From Clostridiales bacterium (GTDB taxonomy: Bacteria > Bacillota > Clostridia > Christensenellales > CAG-138), in contig SFCQ01000013.1 in assembly GCA_004558525.1 (NCBI GenBank), positions 1-53,997 of the forward strand: a stretch of 53,997 nt of DNA, read 5' to 3'. Of this stretch, positions 17,737-25,291 are shown in pieces. Numbering within the stretch: the first letter of the stretch is position 1; every line of letters starts with the position of its first letter. A model generated the notes under the pieces. The model saw nothing but the letters and a program-made list of their open reading frames with translations. It was not told the origin of the DNA and ran no database searches. The translations under genes and the position numbers were made by a program.

Positions 17737-18276
17737 ATGAAAAAGATACCTGCATGGCTGCTTCTGTGCATAATAGCGCTTGTAGCCGGACTTGCTTTGG
17801 GTTTCACCAACGAGCTGACCAAGGATGAGATAGCCAGACAGGAAGTCGCGGCGAATGAAGAAGCGAGAAAGAAGGTCATGAGCGAGGCTGACGAGTTTGT
17901 GGAGCTGAAAGTTCCCGCCGATTCCGGCGTTGACTATTGCTATGAAGCCAAGAAGGGCGGGGAAACAATAGGCTATGTTGCCAAGGCTACAGAGGGCGGC
18001 TACGGCGGGCCTATAGAGGTCACTGTGGGTATTGATACCGAAGGCAGGATAACCGGAATAAGCTGCGGCGGCTCCAATTTCAGCGAGACTGCCGGCCTTG
18101 GCGCAAAGGTCAAGGAAGACGCCTTCAGCGGCCAGTTTGCCGGCATGCAGGCGCCTGTTAGCCTTAAAAAGGACGGCGGAAATGTGGATAGCGTTACTGC
18201 CGCGTCAAGAAGCTCCGGCGCGGTTTGCAGGGCCGTGAACAGGGCCTGCGAATTTGTAGCTACCGTAGGCAAATAA
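17737..18276 (+). CDS. FMN-binding domain protein (RnfG-like)
   Basis: A 179-residue protein with an N-terminal membrane anchor (LLLCIIALVAGLALGF) and a periplasm-side FMN-binding domain like that of RnfG/NqrC. The C-terminal flavinylation motif is VDSVTAASRSSGAV: where relatives have TGATxxS this one has TAASxxS, so the covalent FMN acceptor Thr is Ser and the Gly is Ala. The flavin transferase ApbE is not in the window. Gene order suggests it carries electrons across or outside the membrane together with the two upstream proteins. Confidence 0.85.
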   Translation: MKKIPAWLLLCIIALVAGLALGFTNELTKDEIARQEVAANEEARKKVMSEADEFVELKVPADSGVDYCYEAKKGGETIGYVAKATEGGYGGPIEVTVGIDTEGRITGISCGGSNFSETAGLGAKVKEDAFSGQFAGMQAPVSLKKDGGNVDSVTAASRSSGAVCRAVNRACEFVATVGK

Positions 18277-18301
18277 GCCCTGCTTGGAACAAGCGAGGTT
18301 G

Positions 18302-18358
18302 TTAAGGGGCGTTAGCCCCTTAAGAGTGTCAAAAAAGTGGCTGAACGCCACTTTTTCG
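18302..18358. repeat. Intergenic palindromes (copy 1 of a dispersed family)
   Basis: Two perfect hairpins lie side by side: TTAAGGGGC/GCCCCTTAA (18302-18323) and AAAAAAGTGGC/GCCACTTTTT (18331-18356). Both recur near 42.1-42.3 kb, and the second also at 41.12 kb. Confidence 0.75.
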
Positions 18359-18402
18359 ATAGACAAAGCGGGGCTTGACGGCCCCGCTGGGATAGCTTTT
18401 GC

Positions 18403-18436
18403 CTCCTGACCCGTTTGCCGGTCAGGAGCTTTTTTA
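18403..18436 (+). terminator. Terminator after the FMN-binding protein gene
   Basis: CTCCTGAC (18403-18410) pairs with GTCAGGAG (18421-18428), followed by CTTTTTT. It sits between convergent genes and touches the nagA stop. Confidence 0.85.
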
Positions 18437-19573
18437 TATCTCTTTTCCGGATATGAACACCTTTTCTATATCAAGTTTGGCGCTGCACAGCAGCATATCC
18501 GCCATGAAGCCTTCTTCTATTGCGCCAAGCTTGTTTTCGATACCAAGCCGCTTGGCGGGATTTATCGTAGCCGTTGCTATTACCTCCTCCGCCGGTATGC
18601 CAAAGCTTATCAGCCGCTTGAGCGCGGCGAACATGGGCATGGCGGAGCCTGCTATGGTTCCCGTGCCGTCTATAGTTGCCATGCCGTTTTCAAGGCGTAT
18701 TCTTTGGCCGTCAACGCCTGTATAAACGCCGTCCGCCATTCCGCATACGGATATGGAATCGCTTATCAGTATCAGCCTTTCATAAGTGAAAAGCCTGAAC
18801 AGTATCCTCAGCATTGCCGGCTTTATATGCACGCCGTCGCCAATAAATTCGGCGGTAATGCCTTCGCTTTCATACGCGGCGGCTACCGGCCCGGGCGCGC
18901 GGTGCAGCATGGGCTGCATTGCGTTGAACGTGTGCGTAAGGTTCGAAAAGCCGTTTTTGAACGCATATAAGCTCGCGTCATAATCCGCGGCGCTGTGCGC
19001 AAGGGAAACTATCTTATTATTCTTTATATCGTTTGCAAGCTCAATGGCCCCTTCAAGCTCCGGCGCCATGCATACGGCCTTTATGCCGCCGTTTGCGGCC
19101 TGATTCAGCCTGTTTAGCATAGCTTTGTCGGGCAGATGCAGATACTTCGCATCGTGCGCGCCCTTTTTCTCATAGGAAAGGAACGGCCCTTCAAGATAAA
19201 CGCCAAGGCAGCGGCTTTCGCCCTCAGTATCGTCTGAAGGCTTGCAAAGCTCAGCCGCTTTTCCGGCACGGGCGCACTGTGCGATAAGCTCGGCTTCGCT
19301 AAGCGCCATGGTTGCGAACAAAAACGAAGTCGTGCCGCTTTTTGCAAGCGCGCGCCTTGCTTTTGCCGCGGCCTCAGCATTGCGGCCGAAGTATTCGCTG
19401 CCAAGCATGGCATGCGTGTGCATGTCTATGCAGCCGGGCAGAAGGAACCTTGCTCCGGCATGATAGCTTTCGTCCTGCATGCGCACATCGCGTATCCTGC
19501 CGTTTTCCGTGCTTACGCTGCCAAAGCGCAGCCTGCCGTCCTTTGTAAAATAGTTGACATTCTCAAACAGCAT
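18434..19573 (-). CDS. nagA: N-acetylglucosamine-6-phosphate deacetylase
   Basis: A 379-residue amidohydrolase-fold enzyme that removes acetate from GlcNAc-6-P during amino-sugar use or wall recycling. Metal-site motifs are visible: PGCIDMHTHAMLG near residue 47, SLAHSAADYDASLYA, NLTHTFNAM and the catalytic Asp in LISDSISVCGMADG (usually TDA). ATG 19573 begins MLFENVNYF. A TTG at 19600 in frame would add nine residues but overlaps the upstream gene. nagB and a GlcNAc transporter are not nearby. It follows the Cys-rich gene by 4 bases. Confidence 0.92.
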   Translation of the reverse strand: MLFENVNYFTKDGRLRFGSVSTENGRIRDVRMQDESYHAGARFLLPGCIDMHTHAMLGSEYFGRNAEAAAKARRALAKSGTTSFLFATMALSEAELIAQCARAGKAAELCKPSDDTEGESRCLGVYLEGPFLSYEKKGAHDAKYLHLPDKAMLNRLNQAANGGIKAVCMAPELEGAIELANDIKNNKIVSLAHSAADYDASLYAFKNGFSNLTHTFNAMQPMLHRAPGPVAAAYESEGITAEFIGDGVHIKPAMLRILFRLFTYERLILISDSISVCGMADGVYTGVDGQRIRLENGMATIDGTGTIAGSAMPMFAALKRLISFGIPAEEVIATATINPAKRLGIENKLGAIEEGFMADMLLCSAKLDIEKVFISGKEI

Positions 19574-19577
19574 GGCT

Positions 19578-19871
19578 TTAGCTTTGCTTCCTTTTCGCAA
19601 GCTCCGCTATTTTGGGGAAATTGGCCATTATGTGCTTATAACCGCCCCTGCTGTGCGGCACAAGGCAGGCGGAGCAATCCTTTACGCCGTTTTCAGTGTA
19701 TTTGAAATTGCCGCCGCATTTATCCCCCAAAGCATATAACGGGCAATAGCAGAAAAGGCAGTTGAAAAAATCCGTGCCTGCTTTTTCGTGACATGGAAAA
19801 TACGGGCATTTTTCGTTTTTATAATAGGCGTAAGGCGCTCTTTCGTCAAATTCAGGCAGCTTGTTTTCCAT
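19578..19871 (-). CDS. Cysteine-rich small domain protein
   Basis: A 97-residue protein with eight Cys in CPYFPCH, NCLFCYCPLY, DKCGGN and DCSACLVPH, the pattern of the cysteine-rich small domain family thought to bind metal. The function is unknown. The start at MENKLPEF is chosen because GGAGG lies 9 bases upstream; an upstream ATG has the ribosome site directly against it. It is cotranscribed with nagA. Confidence 0.8.
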   Translation of the reverse strand: MENKLPEFDERAPYAYYKNEKCPYFPCHEKAGTDFFNCLFCYCPLYALGDKCGGNFKYTENGVKDCSACLVPHSRGGYKHIMANFPKIAELAKRKQS

Positions 19872-19985
19872 GGTATACATCCTCCCAAAGCGGCTATATT
19901 ATTCTGTTCAATATTATATCATGCAATCGCCGCAGAAGCACTATTCCTATCATGGATAAAATAGCCTTTTAGCTTAGTTATTCGG

Positions 19986-20015
19986 TTGACAGACGCCTTG
20001 TGACACGGCTATACT
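19986..20015 (+). promoter_or_regulatory. arcC promoter
   Basis: TTGACA (19986-19991) and TATACT (20010-20015) have an 18-bp spacer, about 60 bases upstream of the carbamate kinase start. Confidence 0.7.
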
Positions 20016-20075
20016 ATCTATGTATGCACCGGCTGCGGCGCAGCGGGAGCCACATTAACAGAAGGAGAAAATCAA

Positions 20076-21017
20076 GTGAAAAAATTAGTTATAGCTCTTG
20101 GCGGTAACGCATTGCAGGAAGCCGGAAAGCCGGCAACGGCTGAGGCGCAGCTTGAGGTAGTGGAAAAGACCAGCGAGTACATAGCCGACATTGTGGAACA
20201 GGGCTATGAGATAATCGTGGCCCACGGCAACGGTCCGCAGGTAGGCAGAATAGTCATTCAGAACGAAACTGCCGGCAGCGTCACCCCGGCCATGCCGTTT
20301 GACGTTTGCGGCGCGATGAGCCAGGGTATGATAGGCTACCATATCCAGCAGGGCCTTTCCAAGGTGCTTAGGCACAGGGGAATAAACAAAAACGTAGTTA
20401 CCGTAGTTACCCAGGTGGTCGTTGACAAAAACGACCCCAAGTTCAAGGCGCCTTCAAAGCCGATAGGCCCCTTCTACAACGAAGAGGAAGCGAAGAAGAT
20501 AGCCGCGCAAAAGGGCTATACCATGAAGGAGGACGCCGGAAGGGGCTGGAGAAGGGTTGTCGCTTCCCCGCTGCCCTGCGAAATAGTTGAGCTTGACGCT
20601 GTAAAGACGCTTAACGACGCCGGCTTTGTAGTCGTAACCGTTGGCGGCGGCGGAATACCTGTGATAAGAAACGACGCCGGCGACCTTGAAGGCGTTGCTG
20701 CCGTTATAGATAAGGACCTTGCCAGCGAAAAGCTCGCGCGCGATATGGACGCGGATGCGCTTGTGATACTTACGGCGGTTGAAAAGGTATCGATAAACTT
20801 CAATAAGCCTGACCAGCAGGATATAGACACCATGACCGTTGCCGAGGCAAGGCAGTATATAAAGGAAGGTCACTTTGCGCCAGGCTCCATGCTGCCCAAG
20901 ATAGAGGCCGCGCTGAACTTTGTTGAAAGCAAGGCGGGCAGAGTCGCCATAATAACCTCGCTTGACAAGGCTGTGGACGCCATAGCCGGCAAAGCGGGTA
21001 CCACGATAAAGCAATAA
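20076..21017 (+). CDS. arcC: Carbamate kinase
   Basis: A 313-residue amino-acid-kinase-fold enzyme that makes ATP from carbamoyl phosphate and ADP. The ALGGNALQ start, VAHGNGPQVGR, GAGRGWRRVVASPLP-type region (here DAGRGWRRVVASPLPCEIVE) and TVGGGGIPVI motifs are all present. Start is GTG with an AGAAGGAG site. arcA and arcB are absent, so it is not part of a standard arginine deiminase operon; the partner gene encodes a DUF1015 protein 19 bases downstream. A link to purine/ureide or selenium-dependent hydroxylase pathways, where stand-alone carbamate kinases occur, is only a possibility. Confidence 0.95.
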   Translation: MKKLVIALGGNALQEAGKPATAEAQLEVVEKTSEYIADIVEQGYEIIVAHGNGPQVGRIVIQNETAGSVTPAMPFDVCGAMSQGMIGYHIQQGLSKVLRHRGINKNVVTVVTQVVVDKNDPKFKAPSKPIGPFYNEEEAKKIAAQKGYTMKEDAGRGWRRVVASPLPCEIVELDAVKTLNDAGFVVVTVGGGGIPVIRNDAGDLEGVAAVIDKDLASEKLARDMDADALVILTAVEKVSINFNKPDQQDIDTMTVAEARQYIKEGHFAPGSMLPKIEAALNFVESKAGRVAIITSLDKAVDAIAGKAGTTIKQ

Positions 21018-21036
21018 GCATATACAGGAGGCTGAC

Positions 21037-22383
21037 ATGGATAAGTTTGCAAACAAAGTCGGCGTAAAGGTGCCGGAGATACTTCTGCCCCAAAAGGGCA
21101 CGGACATGACGAAGTGGGCCGTGGTTGCCTGCGACCAGTATACCTCTCAGCCCGAATACTGGGCGGAGACGGAGCGCATAGTTGGCGACGCGCCTTCAAC
21201 ATTAAGGCTTATGCTGCCTGAAATGTATCTTGAAAAGCCGGGCGAGGCGGAGCGTATAGAAAAGATAAACGCCACCATGAAGCAGTATCTTGACAGCGGA
21301 ATACTGGAGAATATAGGCCAGGGCCTGATGTATGTTGAACGCCGCGCAGGCGCTAACACCAGGCACGGGCTTATAGTGGCGCTGGATCTTGAGTGCTACG
21401 ACTATACTAAGGGCTCCACCACGCTTATAAGGGCTACCGAAGGCACAATAGTTGAGCGCATACCGCCAAGGCTCAGGATTAGGAAGGATGCTCCCGTTGA
21501 GCTGCCGCACATACTTGTGCTTATAGACGACCCCGAGCGTACGGTCATAGAGCCTATAGGCGAAAGCGTTGGCGATGCGGACAAGCGTTATGACTTTGAG
21601 CTTATGCAGAACGGCGGCCACATAAAGGGCTATTTTGTGAAGGACGAAGTGCGCGTCGGCCGCGCTATAAGGGCGCTTGAGGCGCTTGCGGATCAGGCCA
21701 GGTTCAATGAAAAGTACGGTGCGGACCAGCCGCCGCTGCTCTTCGCAATGGGCGACGGCAACCATTCTTTTGCCACTGCCAAGGCCAACTGGGAAGCCGT
21801 AAAGAAAACGCTTAAGCCTGAGGAGATGGCCGATCATCCGGCAAGGTATGCGCTGGTTGAGCTTGAAAACGTCCATGATTCCGGCATAATATTTGAGCCT
21901 ATACACAGGGTAGTGTTCGGCGTGGATACAAAAAAAGCAATGGATTGGCTCAAGAACAAGCTTGCAAAGGATAACGGCGGCTGCGAGGAGCATATGTTTG
22001 CCGCCAAGGCCGAGCGTGACGAGGCTATGGCCAAGGCTTCCTGCAGCAAGTGCCATATGCTGCCGTTTATGGTAAAGGAGGGCTACGGCTTCTTCAAGGT
22101 GAGCGCACCTGCGGCTCAGCTTGAGGTCGGCACGCTGCAAAATGCGCTTGATGCCTTCCTTAAGGAGACAGATGGCGCTACCATAGACTATATCCATGGC
22201 GAGGACGTTGTGGACGAGCTTGGGCGCAAGGATAACAACATGGGCTTTATACTGCCGCCGATGAGCAAGAGCGCCTTCTTCAAGACCGTAATATTCGATG
22301 GCGCGCTTCCGCGCAAGACCTTCTCGATGGGCGAGGCCAATGAAAAGCGGTACTATCTTGAGTGCCGCAGGATATCCAAGTAA
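21037..22383 (+). CDS. DUF1015 domain-containing protein
   Basis: A 448-residue cytoplasmic protein of the DUF1015 family. Family features are VVACDQYTSQPEYW at the N-terminus, a central FAMGDGNHSFATAKANWE, and VVFGVDTKKAMDWL. The function is not established for the family. It forms a two-gene operon with carbamate kinase (19-bp gap, AGGAGG site), so a role close to carbamoyl phosphate or amino-acid catabolism is conceivable. Confidence 0.88.
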   Translation: MDKFANKVGVKVPEILLPQKGTDMTKWAVVACDQYTSQPEYWAETERIVGDAPSTLRLMLPEMYLEKPGEAERIEKINATMKQYLDSGILENIGQGLMYVERRAGANTRHGLIVALDLECYDYTKGSTTLIRATEGTIVERIPPRLRIRKDAPVELPHILVLIDDPERTVIEPIGESVGDADKRYDFELMQNGGHIKGYFVKDEVRVGRAIRALEALADQARFNEKYGADQPPLLFAMGDGNHSFATAKANWEAVKKTLKPEEMADHPARYALVELENVHDSGIIFEPIHRVVFGVDTKKAMDWLKNKLAKDNGGCEEHMFAAKAERDEAMAKASCSKCHMLPFMVKEGYGFFKVSAPAAQLEVGTLQNALDAFLKETDGATIDYIHGEDVVDELGRKDNNMGFILPPMSKSAFFKTVIFDGALPRKTFSMGEANEKRYYLECRRISK

Positions 22384-22407
22384 AGCTTAACAAAACAACA
22401 AAAAAGC

Positions 22408-22432
22408 GGGGCGGCCCATCTCCGGCCGCCCC
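22408..22432. terminator. GC-rich hairpin between the DUF1015 and AEC genes
   Basis: GGGGCGGCC (22408-22416) pairs with GGCCGCCCC (22424-22432). The U-tract is on the minus-strand side (AAAAAAGC before the stem), so it would terminate best against the direction of the flanking plus-strand genes; as a plus terminator it lacks a T-run. Confidence 0.5.
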
Positions 22433-22456
22433 AACGGCTTATTAAAGGATGAAATA

Positions 22457-23392
22457 ATGGCGTCTTTGGCTAATTCGGTTTCCGCTGTGCTGCTCATATT
22501 GCTGCTCATCTGTGCAGGTTACTTTTTCGGACGCAAGGGCTTTATGACAAGGGAGCATAAAAGCTTTGTCATAAAGCTGCTTATAAATCTGTCCGTACCG
22601 TGCATGTGCGTGCATAATGTATTCACTCAGTTTTCGCGCAAGCTTATACTTGAAGCGGGCCCCTTGCTTGCGGCGCCGTTCATATGCAATATACTTGCCG
22701 TGCTTTTGTCCGTAGGCATAGCAAAGCTTTTTAAGGTAAACCGCAGGCGCTTTGGCGGTTTTGTCGTGATGTGCGCCATGTCAAACGCAATGTTCGTAGG
22801 GTATCCCGTGTGCTATGAGCTGTTTGGGGAGCAGGGGGTGCCGTATCTTATGTGCTTTTATTTGATAAACACGCTGTTCTTCTGGGCGATAGGCGCGCCC
22901 ATGATATATGCAAGCGCGGGCGAAACAAGGCTGAGCGTTAAACAGATTGCAAAAAAGCTCGTTTCGCCGCCGCTGGCAGCTTTGTTCATAGCCGTGCCGC
23001 TGATGCTGCTCGGGCTTGAGCCGCCCAGGGTGGTGCTGAGCTTTTGCCAGTATATGAGCAACACCGTCACGCCGCTTGCGCTCATATACATAGGCTTTCT
23101 TATATACGAGACCGGATTTAAGGCGCTTAAGCCGGACGCAGGCATATGGGTAGTGAGCGCCATGCGCTTTGTTGTTACGCCGCTGATAATGCTTTTGCTG
23201 TGCCATGCTTTCAATATAGGAGGCACCGCAAGGAGCGTTTTTATGATAGAGGCAGCAATGCCGGTCATGACGCAATCCGTTGTGGTATCTGGCTATGCCG
23301 GCGCTGATGAAAAATATAATGCATTGGGAATGGGCTTTACGTCAATACTCTGCCTTATAGCGGTGCCGGTGCTGATGCTGTTATTCAGCTGA
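22457..23392 (+). CDS. AEC family transporter (auxin efflux carrier-like)
   Basis: A 311-residue membrane protein with about ten helices arranged as two repeats, as in the bile/arsenite/auxin-carrier superfamily. FVIKLLINLSVPCMCVHNVFTQF is the first-repeat signature, and MPVMTQSVVVSGYAGADEKYNALGM the C-terminal one. Bacterial members export small organic acids such as malate or amino-acid derivatives. The substrate cannot be assigned. Confidence 0.87.
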   Translation: MASLANSVSAVLLILLLICAGYFFGRKGFMTREHKSFVIKLLINLSVPCMCVHNVFTQFSRKLILEAGPLLAAPFICNILAVLLSVGIAKLFKVNRRRFGGFVVMCAMSNAMFVGYPVCYELFGEQGVPYLMCFYLINTLFFWAIGAPMIYASAGETRLSVKQIAKKLVSPPLAALFIAVPLMLLGLEPPRVVLSFCQYMSNTVTPLALIYIGFLIYETGFKALKPDAGIWVVSAMRFVVTPLIMLLLCHAFNIGGTARSVFMIEAAMPVMTQSVVVSGYAGADEKYNALGMGFTSILCLIAVPVLMLLFS

Positions 23393-23420
23393 TTATAATA
23401 ACATGATCTGTGAGGGACAA

Positions 23421-24653
23421 ATGGGATCAAAATACGCAGTAAAACCGCATAACGGATTCTTTTATGATATGATAACGCTCATACTCAGGCCGTATCTTTG
23501 GCTAAAGTATCGCTTTAAGGCGCCCAAGGATATACCGGCCATGCCGGATGGGCCTATACTTTTGCTCGGCAGCCATACCGGCAATCTTGATTTCCTGTTT
23601 GCGCTTGCGGCGCTTAGAAAAAAGCGCTTCCACGCGGTAGTGGCCGCCCATTTTTACAGGAACAAAAGCCTCGCGTGGCTGCTCACCCTGCTCCGCTGCA
23701 TAAAAAAGGAGCAGTTCAGGGCGGATGTTGAAAGCATTGCCAAAATGCGCGGCGTGATAAGCATAGGCGAAAGCCTGCTTATATATCCGGAGGGCGAGGT
23801 GAACGGCACGGGGCGCACCTCAAGCGCGCCAAGGAGCATAGCAAAGCTTGCCAAGCTGCTTAAGGCGCCGGTGTATGCCGTGCGCACGCATGGCAGCTAT
23901 TTTACAAGGACCAAATGGAACCCGATTCAAAGACGGGGCAAGGTCGAAACAGAGATAGAGCTTGTGGCGACGAGCGAGGAGCTTAAGCAGCTCGACGCTG
24001 AAAAGCTGTATCAGCGCATAGAAAGCAAGCTGTATGTTGACGACTATGCCTGGCAAAAGCAGCGCATGATAGCCTTTAGCGGCGGCAAAAGGGCAAAGGG
24101 CCTTGAAAAGCTGCTTTATCTTTGCCCGCGCTGCGGGGCGGAAAGCACAACGCGCACCGAGAATAACGATATATTCTGCACAAAATGCTCAAACCGCGGC
24201 AGTATGGACGAATACGGCTTCTTGCATGCGCATGACGAGGGCTGTATTATACCCGAAATAGTCGCGGACTGGGTGGAGCTTGAGCGCGAGAGGCTGAGGG
24301 TTGATATCGCAAAGCCCGATTTCAGACTTAGCGCGGAGTGCAGCCTGCAATACCACCTTGACCCAAGGTCAACAGAGCATACGGACGTTGGGCATGGCAC
24401 GGTCACCCTGACAAGAGACGCCATAACATATGCCGGTACGGCCGAGGGCAGGGAGGTAACGTATTCTTTCCCGATAGACAGCATATATAAATTCCCCTTC
24501 GAGATGGGCAAACAGTTCGACATCCCTAACACCATGCGCACAATAGGCATACGCCCTGACGATTATCAGCAAAACGAAAAGTTTGTGCTTGCCCTGCCGC
24601 TGATACATGAGTATATGGAAAAGCAGCGCGCACAGCACAAGGAAGCCGAATAA
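23421..24653 (+). CDS. PlsC-like acyltransferase with C-terminal zinc ribbon
   Basis: A 410-residue protein. The N-terminal half is a 1-acylglycerol-3-phosphate O-acyltransferase domain with the catalytic HTGNLD (HX4D) near residue 51 and the PEGEVNGTGRT phosphate-binding block. After residue 230 there is a CPRCG...CTKCS zinc ribbon (Cys spacing 2 and 2), then about 150 residues of mostly beta-strand character that I do not recognise. The added ribbon and tail are longer than a plain PlsC enzyme (about 200-250 residues). ATG 23421 is preferred over 23403 because GAGGG lies just upstream of it. It probably acts at the inner leaflet in lipid synthesis. Confidence 0.75.
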   Translation: MGSKYAVKPHNGFFYDMITLILRPYLWLKYRFKAPKDIPAMPDGPILLLGSHTGNLDFLFALAALRKKRFHAVVAAHFYRNKSLAWLLTLLRCIKKEQFRADVESIAKMRGVISIGESLLIYPEGEVNGTGRTSSAPRSIAKLAKLLKAPVYAVRTHGSYFTRTKWNPIQRRGKVETEIELVATSEELKQLDAEKLYQRIESKLYVDDYAWQKQRMIAFSGGKRAKGLEKLLYLCPRCGAESTTRTENNDIFCTKCSNRGSMDEYGFLHAHDEGCIIPEIVADWVELERERLRVDIAKPDFRLSAECSLQYHLDPRSTEHTDVGHGTVTLTRDAITYAGTAEGREVTYSFPIDSIYKFPFEMGKQFDIPNTMRTIGIRPDDYQQNEKFVLALPLIHEYMEKQRAQHKEAE

Positions 24654-24666
24654 GGATATCGACCCG

Positions 24667-24694
24667 TTGCGCCCCGGCAAAGGCATGTTATAAT
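24667..24694 (+). promoter_or_regulatory. Promoter of the thpR-addBA-prfA-upp operon
   Basis: TTGCGC (24667-24672) and TATAAT (24689-24694) with a 16-bp spacer precede thpR by about 40 bases. It is the only clear promoter ahead of the long operon. Confidence 0.6.
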
Positions 24695-24737
24695 ATAAAA
24701 TATCGCAAACGAGAGAATATCTTCGGAGGTAAAACAT

Positions 24738-25271
24738 ATGCGCCTTTTTATAGCCATAGATCTGCCGCGTTCATTTAAGGCTGAGGTATCAAGGGTACAG
24801 AAGGAGCTTAAGCAGCTCAGCTGCGGCGGCAGGTTCGTGCCTGGCGCCAGCTTTCACATTACGCTGCATTTTATAGGCGAAAGCAAGGATCTTCAGGGCG
24901 CCGTCGCCGCCATGCAGGAGGCTGTGCGCGGCATACGGCCCTTTACGCTGCACCTTGGCAAGTACGATTGCTTTGACAAGGGCGGCAAAAAGACCTCTTT
25001 CCTTGAGGTCAAGGGCGAGCTTGGCGAGCTTAACGCGCTTTATGAATCGCTGCAAAGCGCGCTTTACGACAACGGCTTTTCAAGGGAGAGAAAGCGCTTT
25101 ACGCCGCATATAACGCTCGGCAGAAATGTTGAGCATGATGAGCTGGCCACGCTGGAGCTTAAGCAGCTTTCGCCAAACGCGAGCATGACGGTAATGGGCA
25201 TTACCCTTTTTGAAAGCCGCAGGGAGGAAGGCAAGGTAGCATACTATCCGCTGCATACCGAAAGATTTTGA
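24738..25271 (+). CDS. thpR: RNA 2',3'-cyclic phosphodiesterase
   Basis: A 177-residue 2H phosphoesterase (LigT/ThpR). The two catalytic HxTx motifs are HITLHF (about residue 41) and HITLGR (about residue 126). MRLFIAIDLP is the normal start. It hydrolyses 2',3'-cyclic phosphate ends on RNA. GGAGG lies 9 bases upstream. It is the first gene of the operon that continues with addB. Confidence 0.92.
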   Translation: MRLFIAIDLPRSFKAEVSRVQKELKQLSCGGRFVPGASFHITLHFIGESKDLQGAVAAMQEAVRGIRPFTLHLGKYDCFDKGGKKTSFLEVKGELGELNALYESLQSALYDNGFSRERKRFTPHITLGRNVEHDELATLELKQLSPNASMTVMGITLFESRREEGKVAYYPLHTERF

Positions 25272-25291
25272 TAAATTAAAAAGGAGCGGCT

